A stretch of 64,000 bases of DNA from Ilumatobacter coccineus YM16-304 (GTDB lineage Bacteria > Actinomycetota > Acidimicrobiia > Acidimicrobiales > Ilumatobacteraceae), in NCBI RefSeq assembly GCF_000348785.1, contig NC_020520.1, positions 682,001 through 746,000 on the forward strand. The letters are read 5' to 3'. Positions 60,658-64,000 of the stretch are shown here, piece after piece. Made by a program: the position numbers and the translations under genes. How positions within the stretch are numbered: position 1 is the first letter of the stretch; each line of letters opens with the position of its first letter. The notes under the pieces were generated by a model. It saw only the letters and a list, made by a program, of their open reading frames with translations, was not told where the DNA came from and did not search any database.

Positions 60658-62403
60658 TCAGGCCGGCGCCGGCTGCGCGCCGCGCTGGAGACGGCCCGGA
60701 CGCTCACCGGTGAGCGTGCCGTTCTCGGCGGTGACGACACCGCGCTTGATCGTGGCGACGTATCCGTCGGCGGGCTGCATCAGTCGAGTGCCGCCGGCGG
60801 GCAGATCGTCGATGAGGCGTGGCGGGCGCAAGGCCAGGCGGTCGTGATCGATGAGGTTGATGTCGGCGAGGTAGCCCGGAGCGATCACGCCACGGTCGTG
60901 CCAGCCGACGTGTGCCGCGGTGCGCTGGGTCTGCTGGTGCACGATGAACTCGAGATCGATCCGTTCGCCACGATCGCGGTCACGGGTCCAGTGCGTGATC
61001 GCCGTGGTCGGGAACGTGCCGTCGGAGATGATGTTGCAGTGAGCGCCGGCGTCGGACAGGCCGAACATCGAGTGCTCCGACAGGATCATCTCGCGGACGT
61101 CGTCGAGGTTGCCGTTGGCGTAGTTCATCAACGGCATGTACAGCAGTTGCGCGCCGTCATCGGCGAGCATCAGGTCGTACATCTTCTCGACCGGGTCGAC
61201 CCCTTCCGCGGCGGCCAGACCGGCGACGCTGTCCTCGGGAGTGGGCTCGTAGTCGAGCGGATCGGTGAGCGGGTACATGCGGTCGAAGCCGCCGTGGATC
61301 AGCGCCGGGAAGTCTCGGACGCGCACCTCGGCGTGTTCGGCGATGATGTCGGCGCGGGTCGCCGGGTCGGCGAGATGGGCGACCCGTTCCTCCACGGGCA
61401 GGTCGTGCAGGCGGGCGTAGGTGGGGCAGCGACGCAGCGGGTTGGCGGTGGCCGACAGCCCGAGCAGCACCCCGATCGGCCGGACGGCGACCTGGGCTCG
61501 CACGTCGGCACCGCGAGTGCTCCACTCGTCGATCCGAGCGACGAGTTCGCGCCAGCGGTTCGGTGTCTCGTCGTTCTGCTGCACCGTGAAGCTCATCGGT
61601 CGACCGACCTCGTCGACGATGCGTCCGAGCAGGTCGAGTTCGCGAGCCACGAGCTCGTCGTCGCCCGACTGGTATGCGTCGGAGATCAGCTGGATGACGC
61701 CGGCGCCCGCCCGATTGAGGCCTTGCGCGACGCCGACCACTTCATCGGCCGTGGCCTTGAGCGTGCCGATCGACTCTCCCGTCGACGTCCGATGCGCCCA
61801 GGTCCGCGACGTGGTGAAGCCGAGCGCGCCGTTGCGCACGGCCGATTCGGTGAGCCGGCACATCGTCTCGATCTCGTCGGGTGTGGCGACCGACTGGTGA
61901 TCGGCGCCGCGCTCACCCATCACGTAGGTGCGCAGTGCGGCATGAGGCATCTGGGCGCCCACGTCGACCGTCCACTCCAGACCGTCGAGCACGTCGAGGT
62001 ACTCGTCGAAGCTCTCCCAACCCCACGACAGTCCTTCGGCGAGTGCGGTGCCGGGGATGTCTTCGACGCCTTCGAGCAGTTCGATGAGCCACTCGTGCTT
62101 GTCGGGGCGGGCGGGCGCGAATCCGACGCCGCAGTTGCCCATCACGATCGAGGTGACGCCGTTGATCGATGACGGCGCGAGGTCGGGATCCCACGTGACC
62201 TGGCCGTCGTAGTGCGTGTGGATGTCGACCCAACCGGGCGTGACGACGAGCCCGGTGGCGTCGATCTCGCGTGTCGCCGGCTCGTGCGCCGCGACGTCGC
62301 CGACCGCGACGATGCGATCGCCGACGACCGCGATGTCGGCGCGTCGCCGCGGCGCGCCGGTGCCGTCGACGAGGGTGCCGTTGCGGATGATGAGGTCAGC
62401 CAT
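60658..62403 (-). CDS. N-acyl-D-amino-acid deacylase-type amidohydrolase
   Basis: A 581-residue metal-dependent amidohydrolase. Metal ligands are in GWVDIHTHYDGQ (His-x-His), with NCGVGFAP, ALGFTTSRTWAHRTS and the C-terminal LSDAGAHCNII (Asp). The small beta sandwich domains at both ends are complete. It is a D-aminoacylase / N-acyl-D-glutamate-type deacylase by family; exact substrate unknown. ATG 62403. Downstream of it, on the same strand, is the LLM gene. Confidence 0.92.
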   Translation of the reverse strand: MADLIIRNGTLVDGTGAPRRRADIAVVGDRIVAVGDVAAHEPATREIDATGLVVTPGWVDIHTHYDGQVTWDPDLAPSSINGVTSIVMGNCGVGFAPARPDKHEWLIELLEGVEDIPGTALAEGLSWGWESFDEYLDVLDGLEWTVDVGAQMPHAALRTYVMGERGADHQSVATPDEIETMCRLTESAVRNGALGFTTSRTWAHRTSTGESIGTLKATADEVVGVAQGLNRAGAGVIQLISDAYQSGDDELVARELDLLGRIVDEVGRPMSFTVQQNDETPNRWRELVARIDEWSTRGADVRAQVAVRPIGVLLGLSATANPLRRCPTYARLHDLPVEERVAHLADPATRADIIAEHAEVRVRDFPALIHGGFDRMYPLTDPLDYEPTPEDSVAGLAAAEGVDPVEKMYDLMLADDGAQLLYMPLMNYANGNLDDVREMILSEHSMFGLSDAGAHCNIISDGTFPTTAITHWTRDRDRGERIDLEFIVHQQTQRTAAHVGWHDRGVIAPGYLADINLIDHDRLALRPPRLIDDLPAGGTRLMQPADGYVATIKRGVVTAENGTLTGERPGRLQRGAQPAPA

Positions 62404-62476
62404 GTGGGCAACGCTACGTCAGACCCGCCGCCCGATCCGGGCCGGAGCCGATCATCCCGCCCGCCGCCCCGAGAGG

Positions 62477-62728
62477 ATGATTTCTGCCCAGGCCAAATGT
62501 CGTCGCGTGAGGGTGATTCTTGCCCAGGCCAGATGTGGTCGCGTGGGGGTGATTTTTGGCCAGGCCAGATGTGGTCGCGTGGGGGTGATTTTTGGCCAGG
62601 CCAGATGTCGTCGCGTGAGGGTGACTTTTGCCCAGGCCAAATGTGGTCGCGTAAGGGTGATTTTTGGCCAGGCTCGATGTGGTCGCGTGGGGGTGATATT
62701 TGGCCTGGCTGAAAATCGTCGCGAGGGG
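62477..62728. repeat. 36-bp tandem repeat, seven units
   Basis: Period exactly 36 bases: units start at 62477, 62513, 62549, 62585, 62621, 62657 and 62693. Consensus core is GTGATTTTTGGCCAGGCCAG followed by ATGTSGTCGCGTGRGG. Each unit contains the dyad GGCCAGGCC. There are no spacers between units. It fills most of the 333-base gap between the amidohydrolase start and the amidase stop. Frames run through it on both strands because 36 is divisible by three, but there is no sign of translation. Confidence 0.92.
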
Positions 62729-62736
62729 CGGTCGGG

Positions 62737-64000
62737 TCAGCGGGGGTCGATCGGGAGGAGGGGTGGCGCGGCGGCTTCGATCTGGGCGGCGATGTCGAGG
62801 CAGCGCAGGTCGGTGAAGCGGTCGCCGATCACCTGGACGCCCACCGGGAGGCCGTCGGCCACACCGTGGGGAACGATCGCTGCCGGCAGCCCGAGGAAGT
62901 TGACCGGCGTGACCGGACGAAGCGTGTCACGGATGACCTCCTCGCCGTGCGTGAGATCGGCGCCGTGCTCGAACGCGGGCATCGCCCACGTCGGCGTGAG
63001 GAGGATCGGATGGTCGATGAAGAACTCGGTCCAGAGCCGCATCGCCTTGTGGCGCTCGGACTGCAACAGGACCATCGATTCCATCGTCACCTCCGGGCCG
63101 GTCTCGAACAGCGAATCGAGGATGACCTTGGCGTCGTCGCCCAGCACCATGTCGAGCATCGGACGCATCACGGCGATGTCCTGCATCAGCAGCGCCGCCC
63201 AGAAGTCGATCGTCTCCTCGTACATCGGCGGTTCCACCTCGACGACGTCGTGGCCGGCGTCGGCGAGCACGTCGCCGGCCGAGCGCACCGCTGCTGCGAT
63301 CTCCGGATGCGTGTTGCCGCCCGGCGGGTCGGCGAGGATCGCGATCTGCAACCGCTCGCCGTCACCGAGCGCCGTGAGATTCACCGGCAAGCTCGTCGGG
63401 TCGCGGTGATGCGGCCCGGCCACGACCTCGAACGCCGCTCGCACATCGGCGACACGCCGGGCCATCGTGCCCTCGACCGCCATCTGCTGGAACGACAACG
63501 TCGGGTCTTCGGGCGGGAGCGACGACGCTCCCGGCACCACACCGATCGACGGTTTGATCGACGCGATGCCGCAACAGTGCGCCGGGTTGCGGAGCGAACC
63601 GCCGATGTCGTTGCCCAGCCCCAGCGGGCTCATCCCACTCGCGATCGACGACGCTTCACCGCCACTCGAACCACCGGCCGTGCGATCGGGATGCTGCGGG
63701 TTGCGAGTCAGCCCGTGCAGCGACGAATCGGTCGACACCCGCAGCCCGAAGTCGGGCAGGTTGGTGCGCGCGATCGGGATCGCACCCGCCGCCTTCATCC
63801 GCTCGGTCACCGGCGCGTCGACCGGCGGGATCGCCTCGGCGAACGCCGGAACCGCCTGCGTCGTCGGACTGCCCGTGAGGTCGATGTTCTCCTTCACCGT
63901 GATCGGCACGCCGTGGAAACGACCGAGCTGGTCGCCTCGCTCGACTGCGGCGTCGGCAGCGTCGGCCGCCGCCAGCGCGTCGTCGTCGAGTCGACGCACG
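62737..64000 (-). CDS. Amidase signature enzyme, 5' end beyond window
   Basis: At least 420 residues of an amidase-signature hydrolase; the start lies past the right edge. Catalytic Lys in TVKENID, cis-Ser in TAGGSSGGEA, and nucleophile Ser in GNDIGGSLRNPAHCCG, all intact. C-terminal PVNFLGLPAAIVPHGVADGLPVGVQVIG is the family end motif. Substrate may be an aliphatic or aryl amide. A 36-bp repeat array follows its stop. Confidence 0.95.
   Translation of the reverse strand, partial: VRRLDDDALAAADAADAAVERGDQLGRFHGVPITVKENIDLTGSPTTQAVPAFAEAIPPVDAPVTERMKAAGAIPIARTNLPDFGLRVSTDSSLHGLTRNPQHPDRTAGGSSGGEASSIASGMSPLGLGNDIGGSLRNPAHCCGIASIKPSIGVVPGASSLPPEDPTLSFQQMAVEGTMARRVADVRAAFEVVAGPHHRDPTSLPVNLTALGDGERLQIAILADPPGGNTHPEIAAAVRSAGDVLADAGHDVVEVEPPMYEETIDFWAALLMQDIAVMRPMLDMVLGDDAKVILDSLFETGPEVTMESMVLLQSERHKAMRLWTEFFIDHPILLTPTWAMPAFEHGADLTHGEEVIRDTLRPVTPVNFLGLPAAIVPHGVADGLPVGVQVIGDRFTDLRCLDIAAQIEAAAPPLLPIDPR

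Noticed and set aside
62477-62728. Possible CRISPR array with 36-base repeats
   Set aside because: Units abut with no spacers, the whole 36 bases repeats, and no cas genes are in the window. It is an ordinary tandem repeat.
1-64000. tRNA, rRNA, prophage or insertion sequence
   Set aside because: No tRNA cloverleaf, rRNA-like stretch, transposase or integrase protein could be recognised on either strand; a covariance-model scan would be needed for certainty.

Overview
The window is high-GC DNA from an actinobacterium. The best guess is a marine member of the Acidimicrobiia (Ilumatobacter-like). This is inferred from gene content, not from a marker gene. Supporting signs are three LLM-type (probably F420-dependent) oxidoreductases, a mycothiol-dependent maleylpyruvate isomerase family protein, a DUF222/13E12-type HNH protein, a MoxR-DUF58-DUF4129 cluster, many GTG starts and ATGA/GTGA stop-start overlaps. 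No rRNA, tRNA, CRISPR array, integrase or transposase was seen.

Layout. 0-4 kb: end of a short-chain dehydrogenase, then a three-gene unit (AttH-like protein, atypical phosphotransferase, small helical protein) and an amphi-Trp protein. 4-10.7 kb: small stress-type proteins (24-residue membrane peptide, DUF2383 ferritin-like, DUF6458, CsbD) preceded by promoters resembling the SigB/SigF consensus (GTTT-N15/16-GGGTA), with an ABC-2 exporter unit led by a fasciclin lipoprotein between them. 10.7-13.3 kb: cytidine deaminase, then a DmdA-like GcvT-family demethylase translationally coupled to a MetF-like reductase, a plausible DMSP (or similar methyl donor) demethylation pair. 13.4-17.6 kb: MoxR/DUF58/DUF4129 cluster. 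17.7-33.6 kb: mixed catabolic and regulatory genes (2OG oxygenase, MFS transporters, carotenoid-cleavage oxygenase, fatty acid desaturase with divergent PaaX, MsrA, PadR with a perfect operator, HNH protein, CbiZ).

33.7-41.8 kb is a nitrogen-scavenging region: isochorismatase-family hydrolase, dimethylargininase-like enzyme, TauE/SafE permease, acetamidase/formamidase and ureABCFGD (no ureE). The permease and the acetamidase each carry the same FadR/GntR-type palindrome (ATGGTCNGACCAT). 44-48.6 kb is an unusual three-gene unit: a pseudopilin, a pseudopilin fused to a von Willebrand A domain, and a 730-residue PilX-like protein with fibronectin III modules. 54.1-57.9 kb is an arsenic/fluoride resistance block (ArsR-ArsC fusion, GAPDH, ArsJ, two Fluc channels), with copies of the same hairpin repeat on both sides. 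The window ends with an Lrp regulator, a SpoU methyltransferase, an LLM enzyme, a D-aminoacylase-type amidohydrolase and a partial amidase.

Intergenic DNA is unusually rich in repeats: a dispersed 37-bp palindrome (three copies), a ~71-bp hairpin repeat (4 + 2 copies), a 36-bp tandem repeat (seven units), a 19-bp tandem repeat (four units), a paired 37-bp hairpin and a ~340-bp degenerate low-complexity tract.
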